Assembly (NCBI GenBank): GCA_050305975.1
Contig: JBNLGI010000231.1
Coordinates: 87,469 to 151,468, forward strand
Direction: 5' to 3'
Length of the DNA stretch: 64,000 bases
Source of the DNA: Thiodiazotropha sp050305975
GTDB lineage: Bacteria; Pseudomonadota; Gammaproteobacteria; Chromatiales; Chromatiaceae
Below the pieces are notes generated by a model. The model made no database searches. It saw only the letters and a program-made list of their open reading frames with translations, and was not told the DNA's origin. Both the position numbers and the translations under genes were made by a program. Positions 1 to 9,600 of this stretch are shown piece by piece. Numbering within the stretch: the stretch's first letter is position 1; each line of letters opens with the position of its first letter.

Positions 1-1361
1 TGGCGTACTGTTATCAGATCTCGCATCGCAGGGATACTCCTTGCACCGGCAGCGACCACCCCTGCTCGTTCCAGGAGGTGATGCAAAGTCAGGAGACCGC
101 CACAGTCCGCCACAACCACTATGACGCGGAAGACAATCCCATCATCGTCGACGTGATCTCCACTCCGCTCTACGGAAAAGGCGGCGATCTGCAAGGTATT
201 ATCGAGGTCCAGCACGACATCACCGAACTGGTTCGCGCCAAACGGAACTTTGCGCGCAGCGAAGCCAGGCTGCAGGCCATACTCGATCAGGTGCCGGATG
301 CCATTTTCACCCTGGACACCGCGAGTCGGATCGACTCCTCGAACAAGGCCGCGGAACGACTGTTCGGCTTTCGGCAGGAGGAATTTGTCGGAACCTCTCT
401 CGAGTCGCTGTTCTGCCCCGGGCAGGAGGTGTTGACTGGGCAGCAGGATCAGGGGGTTCGCGAGTTGTGCGCAATGAGACGGGAAGAGCAGCGATTCCCG
501 GTCGATCTCTGGGTTGGAAATCTGTTGTTGGGAGAGGATAAGCGATACGTCGCCGTGGTGCGGGACATTACCGAGCGCAAGAAGGCGGCACAGGAGTTGG
601 AGCGCACGCGCCAGCAGTACTACCACCAGGAGAAGATGGCGGCAATCGGACAGTTGGCGGCCGGTATCCTGCACGAAGTGGGCAATCCGATCGCGGCGAT
701 CGCCGGCGCGGCAAACGATATGCGTTTCTCCAGCCAGTTGAGTCTGAAACAGGGGGAGAATGACAGCAACCTGCCGGCGGTTGTGAACAGAAACCTGCTG
801 ATGATCGAAGAGCACACGGAGCGATTGGCGAAGATAACGCGGGATATTGCCGATTTCGCATCTCCCAAAACCCGTGAACGCGAATTGACGGACGTCAACG
901 GGCTGATCAGGAGTACGACCCGTCTTCTCGGCTATGATCGGCGGTTTCGTCGCATGGAGATCAGGCAGCATCTCGACACACAGCTGCCGGCGGTCGAGGT
1001 CGTGCCCGATCAGATTACACAGGTCCTGATGAACCTGATCATCAACAGCCTGGACGCGGCTGCAAACACGACCCATAACCAACCGGTGGTAGATGTGATA
1101 TCCCGCGTTGCGCACCGGGGAATAGAAATTGAAGTCAAAGACAACGGTACAGGCATGGATGAGCGTACTCTCGAACATGCGCTCGAGCCCTTTTTCACGA
1201 CAAAAGAGCCGGGCAAAGGCACCGGACTCGGACTTTCGCTGTGCAATTCGATCATCAGTTCACACAGCGGAAGCCTGACCATTCACAGCCAGCCGGGTGA
1301 AGGAACGTCGGTAATCATATTTCTGCCGGGGGCAGAGGCACTCCGTGACGCCGCCATATAG
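1..1361 (+). CDS. PAS-domain sensor histidine kinase, NtrB type (5' end outside window)
   Basis: The reading frame is open to the left edge, so this is the C-terminal part of a longer protein. The first part is the end of a Cys-containing PAS domain (CYQISHRRDTPC). A second PAS domain follows, then a HisKA domain with the phosphorylated His in GILHEVGNP (codon at 672-674). The C-terminal HATPase domain has an N box around MNLIINSLDAA and G boxes DNGTGMD and GKGTGLGLS. No membrane segment is visible in the part present. The H-E-V-G-N-P H box is typical of NtrB-like kinases that pair with sigma-54 activators, and the next gene, directly abutting, is such an activator. The pair should form one transcription unit. 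The signal sensed is unknown; the Cys residues of the first PAS could bind a metal or cofactor, which is inference. Confidence 0.9.
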   Translation, partial: AYCYQISHRRDTPCTGSDHPCSFQEVMQSQETATVRHNHYDAEDNPIIVDVISTPLYGKGGDLQGIIEVQHDITELVRAKRNFARSEARLQAILDQVPDAIFTLDTASRIDSSNKAAERLFGFRQEEFVGTSLESLFCPGQEVLTGQQDQGVRELCAMRREEQRFPVDLWVGNLLLGEDKRYVAVVRDITERKKAAQELERTRQQYYHQEKMAAIGQLAAGILHEVGNPIAAIAGAANDMRFSSQLSLKQGENDSNLPAVVNRNLLMIEEHTERLAKITRDIADFASPKTRERELTDVNGLIRSTTRLLGYDRRFRRMEIRQHLDTQLPAVEVVPDQITQVLMNLIINSLDAAANTTHNQPVVDVISRVAHRGIEIEVKDNGTGMDERTLEHALEPFFTTKEPGKGTGLGLSLCNSIISSHSGSLTIHSQPGEGTSVIIFLPGAEALRDAAI

Positions 1362-2732
1362 GTGATCGATATGAAACAGTTGCACATTCTGGTCGTAGAC
1401 GACGAAACCGCGATAAGGCAGGTAATGGCGGCGCAGTTGATACGGGCCGGCCACTCCGTGGAACAGGCTGAAAACGGCGCCGATGCCCTGGACATACTGT
1501 TGAGCTCGGATTTTGACGTCTGCATCTGCGATTTGCGACTCCCCGATTTCGATGGGATCGAAGTCATAAGACGCTGCAGAGCCCGTGAATTGGATATCGC
1601 GTTTCTGATGATCACCGCGTTCGCATCGGTCGACACGGCAATCGAGGCCATGAAGTTGGGCGCCTACGACTACCTGATGAAACCCGTGCAGGTGGAAGAC
1701 GTACTCATACGCCTGGAACACATTGCCGATGTGGCGCGTCTGCGCGACGAGAACCGCTACCTTCGAAAAATGATGGTGGAGACCGGTTCGAAAGCCGAGA
1801 TCCTGGGCATATCGCCATCCATGCACAAGGTGCAAATGCTCATCGACAAAGTATCCCGCACGGATGGAACGGTGCTGATCACGGGTGAAAGCGGGACAGG
1901 AAAAAGCCATGTGGCGAGAGCCATCCACAACAAAGGCAGCCGGCATGAACGCCCCCTGGTTTCCGTAAACTGCGGGGCGATTCCCAAGGAGTTGCTGGAG
2001 AGCGAACTGTTCGGCCATATCAAAGGCGCATTCACCGGGGCTGACAGAAACAAGAAAGGCCTGTTCAGGGAAGCTGACGGAGGCACTCTGTTTCTCGACG
2101 AGATAGGCGAACTGCCGATTTCCCTGCAGGTGAAACTCCTGCACGCGATCGAGGAGAAGGAGGTGAGACCGTTGGGCGCCGAACAGACCCGGCGAGTGGA
2201 TGTGCGCATCATTGCCGCCACCAACAGGAACATTTCGGAAATGATGCAGAATGGCGAGTTCAGGGAGGACCTCTACTACCGACTGAACGTGTTGCACATT
2301 TTGTTGCCTCCTCTACGCGAGCGACGGGAGGATATTCCGGTATTTGTCGAGTACTTCCTCGAATCGGAAGTCAAACGCCTGGGTCTGGATGGGAGATATT
2401 CGATGGATCCCGCGGTAGAGGACGTGCTGCTCGAATATGACTGGCCCGGCAACCTGCGAGAGTTGCAGAACGTCATCGCGCGCATGCTGGTATTGGCGGA
2501 GGATCAGGCGATCAATATGGGCGATCTGCCTTCGCATGTCACCAAACATGAGCACAACGGTACCGAATACCATTTCGGTGAGTCGCGCGGATCCCTCAGA
2601 GATCAGGTCAGGCAATTCGAAATCGGCGTCATTCAGAAGGCAATCGACGCTGCGAACAATGACCGGTCGATGGCTGCACGCAGCCTGAATATCGGGCTCT
2701 CGACGCTCTACCGCAAACTCGAGGGACGATAG
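1362..2732 (+). CDS. Sigma-54-dependent response regulator, NtrC family
   Basis: The protein has the three NtrC domains in order. The receiver domain (residues about 1-125) has the acidic pair VVDDE, the phosphorylated Asp in CICDLRLPD and the Lys in LMKPV. The AAA+ domain has Walker A GESGTGKS, the sigma-54 contact loop GAFTGA and Walker B LFLDEIGELP. The C-terminal Fis-type helix-turn-helix ends in STLYRKLEGR. It should activate sigma-54 promoters when phosphorylated by the upstream kinase, whose stop codon it directly follows. The start is either GTG 1362 or ATG 1371, both in frame; the GTG abuts the kinase stop. Target promoters were not identified in the window. Confidence 0.95.
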   Translation: MIDMKQLHILVVDDETAIRQVMAAQLIRAGHSVEQAENGADALDILLSSDFDVCICDLRLPDFDGIEVIRRCRARELDIAFLMITAFASVDTAIEAMKLGAYDYLMKPVQVEDVLIRLEHIADVARLRDENRYLRKMMVETGSKAEILGISPSMHKVQMLIDKVSRTDGTVLITGESGTGKSHVARAIHNKGSRHERPLVSVNCGAIPKELLESELFGHIKGAFTGADRNKKGLFREADGGTLFLDEIGELPISLQVKLLHAIEEKEVRPLGAEQTRRVDVRIIAATNRNISEMMQNGEFREDLYYRLNVLHILLPPLRERREDIPVFVEYFLESEVKRLGLDGRYSMDPAVEDVLLEYDWPGNLRELQNVIARMLVLAEDQAINMGDLPSHVTKHEHNGTEYHFGESRGSLRDQVRQFEIGVIQKAIDAANNDRSMAARSLNIGLSTLYRKLEGR

Positions 2733-3337
2733 TGCAATCATCTGTGAGAACTGCTTACGCATTCATACGATCAATATCCATGTACCTGTACCCAAAGACA
2801 ATCGAACCCCACGCCGCCAGGCTGCATGCATTCGTTCTTCTGGCTCTCGCGATCCTGCCCGTGCTGACCGTTGCCGGACCGGCTGAGGACTACGCCAGAG
2901 GTGAGGCCGCCTATCAGCAGGAAGACCTCCTGACCGCCATAGAGTTGCTGAAGTCCGCTGCTGAATCGGGCCACGCAAAAGCGCAAAGCCTGCTCGGCTA
3001 TATCTACGACATCGCGGAGGAGAATGATCTGGCGCTTCACTACTATCGAATGAGTGCGGATCAAGGCGATCCGGACGGCGCTTACGGCCTGGGTAAGCTG
3101 TACGCCTCCGGGGAAGGCGTGGAAAAGGATACGGGGCTGGCCGTTCACTGGTACCAGATGGCGGCGGACAGAGACCATTTGCTAGCCATCGATGTTCTGG
3201 CAACCGCCTATCTCACTGGTGGTCTGGGCCTGAATCGCGACAATCAGAAGGCTGTCGGTCTGCTCGAACGCGCGGCAGCTCTGGGGCATTCCGCGTCCAT
3301 ACAGCGGCTTTCCGAACTCCAAGCGGCGAAGGACTGA
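2732..3337 (+). CDS. Exported Sel1-repeat protein
   Basis: A protein of 201 residues with an N-terminal hydrophobic stretch (FVLLALAILPVLTVAG) that reads as a signal peptide, then TPR-like Sel1 repeats with the usual A-x-x-x-G pattern (SAAESGHAKAQSLLGYIYD, MSADQGDPDGAYGLGKLY, MAADRDHLLAIDVLATAY, RAAALGHSASIQRLSEL). Such repeats mediate protein-protein contacts, often in signalling. The GTG start overlaps the stop of the NtrC gene by one base and is preceded by GAGGGA, so the gene is coupled to the two-component pair. ATG 2780 is an alternative start that would give a more ordinary signal peptide. The partner is unknown. Confidence 0.8.
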   Translation: MQSSVRTAYAFIRSISMYLYPKTIEPHAARLHAFVLLALAILPVLTVAGPAEDYARGEAAYQQEDLLTAIELLKSAAESGHAKAQSLLGYIYDIAEENDLALHYYRMSADQGDPDGAYGLGKLYASGEGVEKDTGLAVHWYQMAADRDHLLAIDVLATAYLTGGLGLNRDNQKAVGLLERAAALGHSASIQRLSELQAAKD

Positions 3338-3381
3338 CTTCATTGGATTTTCCACTCACCCGAAACCATTACACTCAATCC

Positions 3382-4488
3382 ATGATCACTACAATAAAAC
3401 ATTACACATTGGCATTCGCCATCCTTCTTTTTGCTATTTCTCCGATAAGCGTCCATGGTGAAACAGCGAAAATTGAAACCAACGACACGCCGGCGGAAGC
3501 GATACAGGTTCTGGACCGTTTTGAAATAGGCGATACGGTCTATGCCCGCGCCTTGGCGGTCGATGTTGCCAGCGGCACGCTTTGGGTCGGCACATCGGCT
3601 GGCGTACATGAAATCGATCTGCGAAATCAGGGTGTCCTGAATACTTTCACCAGGGATCATGGTCTGGCGAACGAATATGTGTTTGCAATCGGTATAGATG
3701 CAGCGGGATACAAATGGTTCGGAACCAATGCCGGAGGCATGTCCCGCTATCGCCAGGGTGAGTGGAAGACCTGGTTCCCGATGCACGGGCTGGCGGATTA
3801 TTGGGTCTACTCCTTTGCCTGGCAGGCTGACGGCACCTTGTGGATAGGCACCTGGGCAGGCGCCAACAGCCTCGATCCAGGGTCCGGTGAGATGAAGACC
3901 TATGTTTCGGAACTGGTGAACGAGTGGGTCTACGGTCTTGCCGTCGATTCGAAGCAGCGTGTCTGGTTCGGCACCGAGGGCGGTATCAGTCGATATGACG
4001 GAAAGGACTGGACATCATGGACCCACGCCGATGGTCTGGGCGCGAATAATCCGGAAAAAAAGCCCTTCAGCCGCAATACCGGACTCGGAACGCGGAATCG
4101 CCATGATCTCGGCGTGCTCAGCGGCGGCGAGGCGACCTACAATCCGAATTATGTGTTTGCCGTGCACATCGATGCGCAGGACAGGCTATGGGCGGGCACC
4201 TGGGGTGGGGGGCTTTCCATGTTCGATGGTCAAAGCTGGAAAAACTACACCGTACAGGACGGACTCGCCGGAGATATCGTCTATTCGATCGCTCAGGATG
4301 CTGCTGGCGTGCTCTGGATAGGCACCAATAGCGGTCTGTCGCGCTTCGACGGCACCCGCTGGACCAATTACGGACATTCCGAAGGATTCGCCGATCTCAA
4401 TGTCTATGCCGTGGCTGTGGCGCCCAATGGCGAGATTTGGGCGGGCACAAAAGGTTCAGTAGTGCGATTGGGAATCAAGGGGGAATAA
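3382..4488 (+). CDS. Exported two-component-regulator-type beta-propeller protein
   Basis: The protein begins with a signal peptide (LAFAILLFAISPISVHG) and is otherwise made of repeated blades of the Reg_prop type, with the recurring pattern LWVGTSAG, KWFGTNAGG, LWIGTWAG, VWFGTEGG, LWAGTWGGG and LWIGTNSG. These blades usually form the periplasmic sensor part of hybrid histidine kinases; here there is no membrane anchor, kinase or output domain, so the protein is a free-standing periplasmic or secreted propeller. It lies six bases upstream of a homologous gene. An in-frame TTG at 3343 with an AAGGA upstream is a possible earlier start; ATG 3382 gives the cleaner signal peptide. Ligand and partner are unknown; the upstream PAS kinase is a candidate partner only by position. 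Confidence 0.8.
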   Translation: MITTIKHYTLAFAILLFAISPISVHGETAKIETNDTPAEAIQVLDRFEIGDTVYARALAVDVASGTLWVGTSAGVHEIDLRNQGVLNTFTRDHGLANEYVFAIGIDAAGYKWFGTNAGGMSRYRQGEWKTWFPMHGLADYWVYSFAWQADGTLWIGTWAGANSLDPGSGEMKTYVSELVNEWVYGLAVDSKQRVWFGTEGGISRYDGKDWTSWTHADGLGANNPEKKPFSRNTGLGTRNRHDLGVLSGGEATYNPNYVFAVHIDAQDRLWAGTWGGGLSMFDGQSWKNYTVQDGLAGDIVYSIAQDAAGVLWIGTNSGLSRFDGTRWTNYGHSEGFADLNVYAVAVAPNGEIWAGTKGSVVRLGIKGE

Positions 4489-4494
4489 GCGTCA

Positions 4495-5751
4495 ATGAAT
4501 TCGATTACAACAACCGCTATCCGTAAGCCTGCCGTTTTGGCAGTACTTTCCGCTGCCTGTTGGCTCGGTCTATCTGCGTCGATTATGTCAGCCGTTTTTC
4601 GACAGGTCGAAGCGGCTGAGGCTCCCGCTTCGCAAGCCGAAGGGGTACCCGAAACGACGCAACCTTCAGCCATTCCCGCGCAGCATCCGCCAAAGATGGC
4701 GGATCAGGGAAAAACGACCGATACGGCAGGAATCCGCTTTGCCCACTTCCGGGTCGGCAACAGCAACGTCAAGGCGCTGTTGAACGATGGCGATATTCTA
4801 TGGGTCGGAACCTCAGGCGGAGTCATACGCTACGACAAAAGCAAGGATGAGCACCGTCTGTTCGACGTGCGCTCCGGTTTGTTGTCGAACGGCATCTTCC
4901 ATCTCAGTAAATACAAAGACAAGCTGGTCGTCGGAACCTACGGTGGCGGCCTCTCCCTGTTCGATCCCAAAACCGAAGGTTGGACAAACTACAACATACA
5001 GCATGGACTGGCCGATGCGTTCATCTATGATGTGCTCGAAATGGATAACGGCGACGTCTGGATCGCGACCTGGTCCGGCGCCAACAGGGTGATCGGAGGA
5101 CGTTTCGACGATCGCGCCGCCTGGCAGACCTATACCGTGGAAAATACACAGGGTGGCCTGCCCAACGATTGGGTTTACGGTCTGGCGAAAGGGCTCGATG
5201 GCGATGTCTGGATGGCAACCGAAGGGGGGCTGGCGAATTTTCGAGCGGGAGCCTGGAAAAATTGGAAACATGAAGACGGTCTGGGAGCGCCATACGAACT
5301 GGTGAAAGAGCAGATCGGTTTCAAGCGGGATCCGGCCAAGGAGTCGAGCCACCATGCGCGGCAAAAAGTCGAGATGGGGCTGCAGGGCGTGGATGTGGCC
5401 TACAATCCCAACTACATCGTTTCACTCTATATCTCTCCCCATGGCATCGTCTGGTGTGGAACCTGGGGTGGCGGACTGGCCCGATTCGATGGCGAGGCGT
5501 GGAGCTATTTCACGATGTCCGACGGCCTGCCGGCGAACCATGTGTTCATGCTGGAAGCGGAAGCCGAAGGCAAGATGTGGGTGGGCACCAGTGAAGGGCT
5601 GGCGCTGTTCGACGGAGCCGGCTTCAAGACACTCACCACGCATGACGGACTTTATGCCAACAACGTATTCTCACTGGCCGAGGAGGCGGGCGGGACGATC
5701 TGGGTGGGAAGCTACGGCGGCGTCTCCAAACTCCAGAATCTCGATTTGTAA
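4495..5751 (+). CDS. Second exported beta-propeller protein (Reg_prop type)
   Basis: A paralogue of the preceding gene, 418 residues. An N-terminal hydrophobic segment (AVLSAACWLGLSASIMSAVF) looks like a signal peptide or anchor and is followed by a Pro/Ala/Gln-rich linker to about residue 80. Blades then repeat the pattern LWVGTSGGV, LVVGTYGGG, VWIATWSGA, VWMATEGGL, VWCGTWGGG, MWVGTSEGL and IWVGSYGGV. There is no kinase or DNA-binding domain. GGGGGAATAA at about 4478 lies a suitable distance from ATG 4495. The pair probably arose by tandem duplication. A role in binding a ligand or protein outside the cytoplasm is inferred from family architecture only. Confidence 0.8.
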   Translation: MNSITTTAIRKPAVLAVLSAACWLGLSASIMSAVFRQVEAAEAPASQAEGVPETTQPSAIPAQHPPKMADQGKTTDTAGIRFAHFRVGNSNVKALLNDGDILWVGTSGGVIRYDKSKDEHRLFDVRSGLLSNGIFHLSKYKDKLVVGTYGGGLSLFDPKTEGWTNYNIQHGLADAFIYDVLEMDNGDVWIATWSGANRVIGGRFDDRAAWQTYTVENTQGGLPNDWVYGLAKGLDGDVWMATEGGLANFRAGAWKNWKHEDGLGAPYELVKEQIGFKRDPAKESSHHARQKVEMGLQGVDVAYNPNYIVSLYISPHGIVWCGTWGGGLARFDGEAWSYFTMSDGLPANHVFMLEAEAEGKMWVGTSEGLALFDGAGFKTLTTHDGLYANNVFSLAEEAGGTIWVGSYGGVSKLQNLDL

Positions 5752-5790
5752 GCGGAGTGTGGAGTTCAGTCGCACGACGCCATCGGAGAC

Positions 5791-5820
5791 AAAAAAATCA
5801 GGCAACCCGAAGGTTGCCTG
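5791..5820 (-). terminator. Rho-independent terminator for the minus-strand gene at 5854-6279
   Basis: A perfect 9-bp inverted repeat (CAGGCAACC / GGTTGCCTG, 5799-5807 and 5812-5820) with a CGAA loop. On the minus strand the hairpin is followed by a run of seven T (5797-5791). It also lies just after the plus-strand propeller gene and could act weakly in that direction. Confidence 0.9.
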
Positions 5821-5853
5821 ACGGTAAGGGACTTCGACCGGTTATTCCATCAA

Positions 5854-6279
5854 TCAGGAACAACTGCTCGGAGACAGGTTGCATATGCAATCGATGGCGT
5901 CGTTCAGACCGGCGCGATCCACCAAATCACCATTGACCTCGACACTGCCCCCGTTAACGAGCAATTCATAGTCCTCATAGGTGATTTTGGGTTTGCGCTC
6001 GTAGAGCATGTTGTCGAGCTTCACATAGACATCGCCCAACTTCTGCAGCGAATCAGCGTATTTCCCCTCGGGGAAAAGTTTTCTCGCCGCTTCACCGAGT
6101 TTGAGTTGCATACGCTCGACGTCCCAGTCCGACTTCTTTCCCAGTAGCGTAACCTGTTCTCCCAGATTGTCGTAGACATCATAGATCTGAGCCTGACAAT
6201 CCATAACGTCTGCAACTGCTGATTGGGCCATGCTGAGTGAGAAGGTAAAAGAGATTGCCAACAAGGTAGATTTTTTCAT
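5854..6279 (-). CDS. Small exported protein of unknown function
   Basis: I do not recognise this family. The protein of about 141 residues has a clear signal peptide (MKKSTLLAISFTFSLSMAQS then AVA cleavage region) and a mature part rich in charged helices, with Cys residues near the start (DVMDCQAQ) and four at the end (DCICNLSPSSCS) that could form disulfides. Start ATG 6279 is chosen because GAGG lies eight bases upstream; an in-frame ATG at 6291 overlaps that ribosome binding site. It is transcribed alone, converging on the propeller genes, and ends at a strong terminator. Confidence 0.75.
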   Translation of the reverse strand: MKKSTLLAISFTFSLSMAQSAVADVMDCQAQIYDVYDNLGEQVTLLGKKSDWDVERMQLKLGEAARKLFPEGKYADSLQKLGDVYVKLDNMLYERKPKITYEDYELLVNGGSVEVNGDLVDRAGLNDAIDCICNLSPSSCS

Positions 6280-6678
6280 GGATAGCCTCATGAGTCGGTA
6301 TCGTTCCTGCTATTCATCGCGCTGGAACTTGTAGTAGTTATCACCGGCTTACTCCAAAGTTACGCCAATTTCCATGTTTGAATTGCGGTTAATCACTTCC
6401 TTGCATCGTCCTGATACAGCCAGGTCGGTGATGCGAATCGCCTGGGAGAATAATCCCAGCCTTGGCACAAGTATCTCAGACGAAATTGGAATGCGCACTG
6501 TCCTAAAGTACAGAGTTTCAGGACTTTCATTCAGAAATAAACTGTACTTCTGTCCACTATCGAAAAAGCTCCCGACTGAATAGCTTTATATCCATGGTTT
6601 TTGTCGAAATCGCGGGCGAAGTGTACCTGCCGTTCGGCAACAGACGCATGACATATAAAATCAGCGAGGAGATCGAGT
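6280..6678. other. Intergenic region between divergent genes, with an inverted repeat
   Basis: About 400 bases separate the small exported protein from the oxidase gene, so promoters for both should lie here. An 8-bp perfect inverted repeat, AAGTACAG at 6506-6513 and CTGTACTT at 6542-6549, flanks 28 bases and could be an operator or an RNA hairpin. A weak open frame at 6374-6583 has no family signature and no good ribosome binding site. I found no convincing sigma-70 or sigma-54 promoter by eye. Confidence 0.45.
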
Positions 6679-9600
6679 ATGCCGGCTCATATTACGACGA
6701 CACCCACGAGCGGTCGTGGCATCCCCAAAGCCGCTGGTGGTTATTTGCTGTTCGCCCTCTGTATGCTGGGAATCAACACCCAGGCACTGGCGGTGGAATG
6801 TACCCCTGCCAACACAGTGGTGGCCAATGTGGTCGCCCTCGACCAGCCGCTGATGTTCAACCGTCTGGGTGCGCAGAACGTCAATGGCATGATCTACGCG
6901 CTGCAGCGGGACGTGGTGGCAGTGGATCCCGTCACCCGCGAACTCCTGCCGGGAGCCATCCCGGGCGATATCGGCAGTTTCACACCCGGCAATGTCACGC
7001 TGCGTCCGGACAAGCGTCCCCGTCCGCTGACCCTGCGTGTGCCGGCTGGAGACTGTCTGCAGGTCAACCTGAGCAACATGCTGGCGCCGGTCGCCAATCC
7101 CTTCAATGCCGCTGAACCCCTGCTGAACATCAATGACCAGCCGGCCGACCGTCATGTGAGCTTCCACTCCCAGGGACTCGAACTGGTCGACGGCATCGCG
7201 GATGACGGCTCCTTCACGGGACGTAACGAGTCGAGCCTGGTGCTTCCCGGCAACAGCCACTCCTACATGCTCTATGCGCCGAAGGAGGGCACCTTCCTGG
7301 CGGTCAGCTACGGCGCCACCCTGGGCGGAGACGGCGCCGGCGGCACCATCGCCAGCGGCCTCTGGGGCGTGGTGACGGTGCAACCACCCGGTGCCGCCAT
7401 CTATCGCAGCCAAGTCACGGAGGAGGAGTTGAGGCTTGCTTCCCTGGATCTCAATCCCGCATCCGGGTCCTGCGGACAACCTGCCATTTCGGTGTCGAGC
7501 GGTCATCCGATTATCGACTACGAGGCCCGCTACCCGTCGGCCAACTGTAACAACGGCACCGATCTGGGTGCCGCGGTCTGGAATGCAGAAGGCAAGGCGG
7601 GAAGGCCGATCATCAACATGATCGATACCCTGGCGAACAATGAGTTCGTGCATAACGACATCAATGCGGTGGTGGCCTATGGCGGCGGCGACTATCAGCT
7701 CGACGGCAACGGCCATTTCCCCGCCGCCACCTATCCTCTGGAGAGCCAGGGACAGCGCAATCCCACCGTACCGACCCGGTTGGAGCCCTTCCGCGAGTTC
7801 ATGGTCGCCTTTCACGACGAGATCGGCGCCGCCCAGGTGTTCCCCAAGTGGTTCGCCGACCCGGTGCTGGGGCACACCCTGCACGGCGTGCGTGACAGCT
7901 TCATGATCAACTACGGCTCCGGCGGCATCGGCTCCGAGATCATCGCCAACCGTCTCGGCGTGGGCCCGATGCACGACTGTCTCAGCTGTGCCTACGAGGA
8001 GTTTTTCCTCACCGCCTACACCGTCGGCGACCCGGCCATGGTGGTCGACATTCCGGCCAATACCGGACTGGAAGCCTGCGATCCGGCGCTGAACAACTGC
8101 GAGGCGGTTGGACCCAAGGCGTTCGAAGCCTTCTACCCGGACGATCCCTCCAACGTGCATCACAGCTACACGGGCGACCCGGTGAAGTTCCGCAACCTGC
8201 ATGCCGGACCCAAGGAGCAGCATGTCTTCCACCTGCACAACCACCAGTGGCTGTTCAATCCCAATGACGACAACTCCAACTATCTCGACGCCCAGGGCAT
8301 AGGCCCCGGTTCGGGCTATACCTACGAGATCAACTTCGGCGGTTCCGGCAACCGCAACAAGTCCTCGGGCGACGCCATCTTCCATTGCCATTTCTACCCC
8401 CATTTCGCCCAGGGCATGTGGGAGATGTGGCGCATCTACGACACCTTCCAGGTGGGTACGGAACTGGCCGTGAGCATAAGCGACGACGTGAACGATGTCA
8501 GCGATGTGCATGATGTGACCTTTGCCTTGCAGAGCGGCATGCCGGCCGCCGGCGCCCGCGCGCTGCCCGATGGCGAGATCCTCGCCGGCACGCCGATTCC
8601 AGCGGTGGTGCCCCTGCCGGGCCGGCCGATGGCGCCGATGCCCTCGCCAGGCGTGACGGTGGTCGACAACGGCAACCAGATCTGCGTCGATCCGGTCCTG
8701 TTCGGCACCGCGCCGGTCAATGCCGACGGTAGCTGCCCCACCGGCATGCAACTCCGGGCGACCGGCAGCCTGGCCAGTATCGACCGGGGACCGCTGTTCA
8801 CCACGGACGAGAACGGCAACACCGTGCCCAGCGGTCTCAATCCGGGTTACCCCTTCTGGATCGCGGGCATCGAGCAGACCGTCGGCCAGCGTCCGCCAAC
8901 CCCGCCCATGGATATGAAGGTGGATGCGACCAATCACCAGAACGGTGGCTGGGACGGCGGTCTGCCGCGCCACGCGCTGGAAGGCTACGCGGCCGGTGGC
9001 GCATCGGTCAGCTCCCAGAGCCGTCTCGACATGAGCAAGGAAATCACCGTGGCCAAGCCGGTCTGGTTCCCGGAGGACGGCACCGACATCGAGCGGGTCG
9101 CGATGGCCTATCACGCCAAGCGCTGTCATGACACCTCGTTGCCAAACGGGGCGGCGGCCAACTGTGCCGCGGATGACACCGGCGGTTACCTCATGAACGG
9201 CGCGCCGGCGATTGCAGGCGCTCCCTATGCCGATCCCTGTATCGACGATCTGGGCCGTTCCATCGAAAGCAATGTGCCGGCCAACTTCTTCGACGCGGTG
9301 AACGGCATGAACAACATCGGCCTGCCGATCCACGGCAGCGACAACCCCCGGGTCTACAAGGCCGCCAATCTGCAGTTCGACGCGGTCTTCAACAAGGCGG
9401 GCTACCACTTTCCCCAGGAGCGCATCATCGCCCTGTGGGAGGACGTAGTGCCGATCATCGACAAGACCAAGCCGCCGGAGCCCTTCGTCATCCGCATGAA
9501 CACCTTCGACTGCACCATGTACCTGCACACCAACCTGGTGCCGAAGGAGTACGAGCTGGACGACTACCAGATCCGTACGCCGACCGATATCATCGGCCAG

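Noticed and set aside
1260..2297. A 345-residue minus-strand frame over the NtrC gene
   Set aside because: Antisense to conserved AAA+ motifs, no family signature.
6374..6583. A 69-residue frame upstream of the oxidase
   Set aside because: No ribosome binding site or homology signal; it covers an inverted repeat that looks regulatory.
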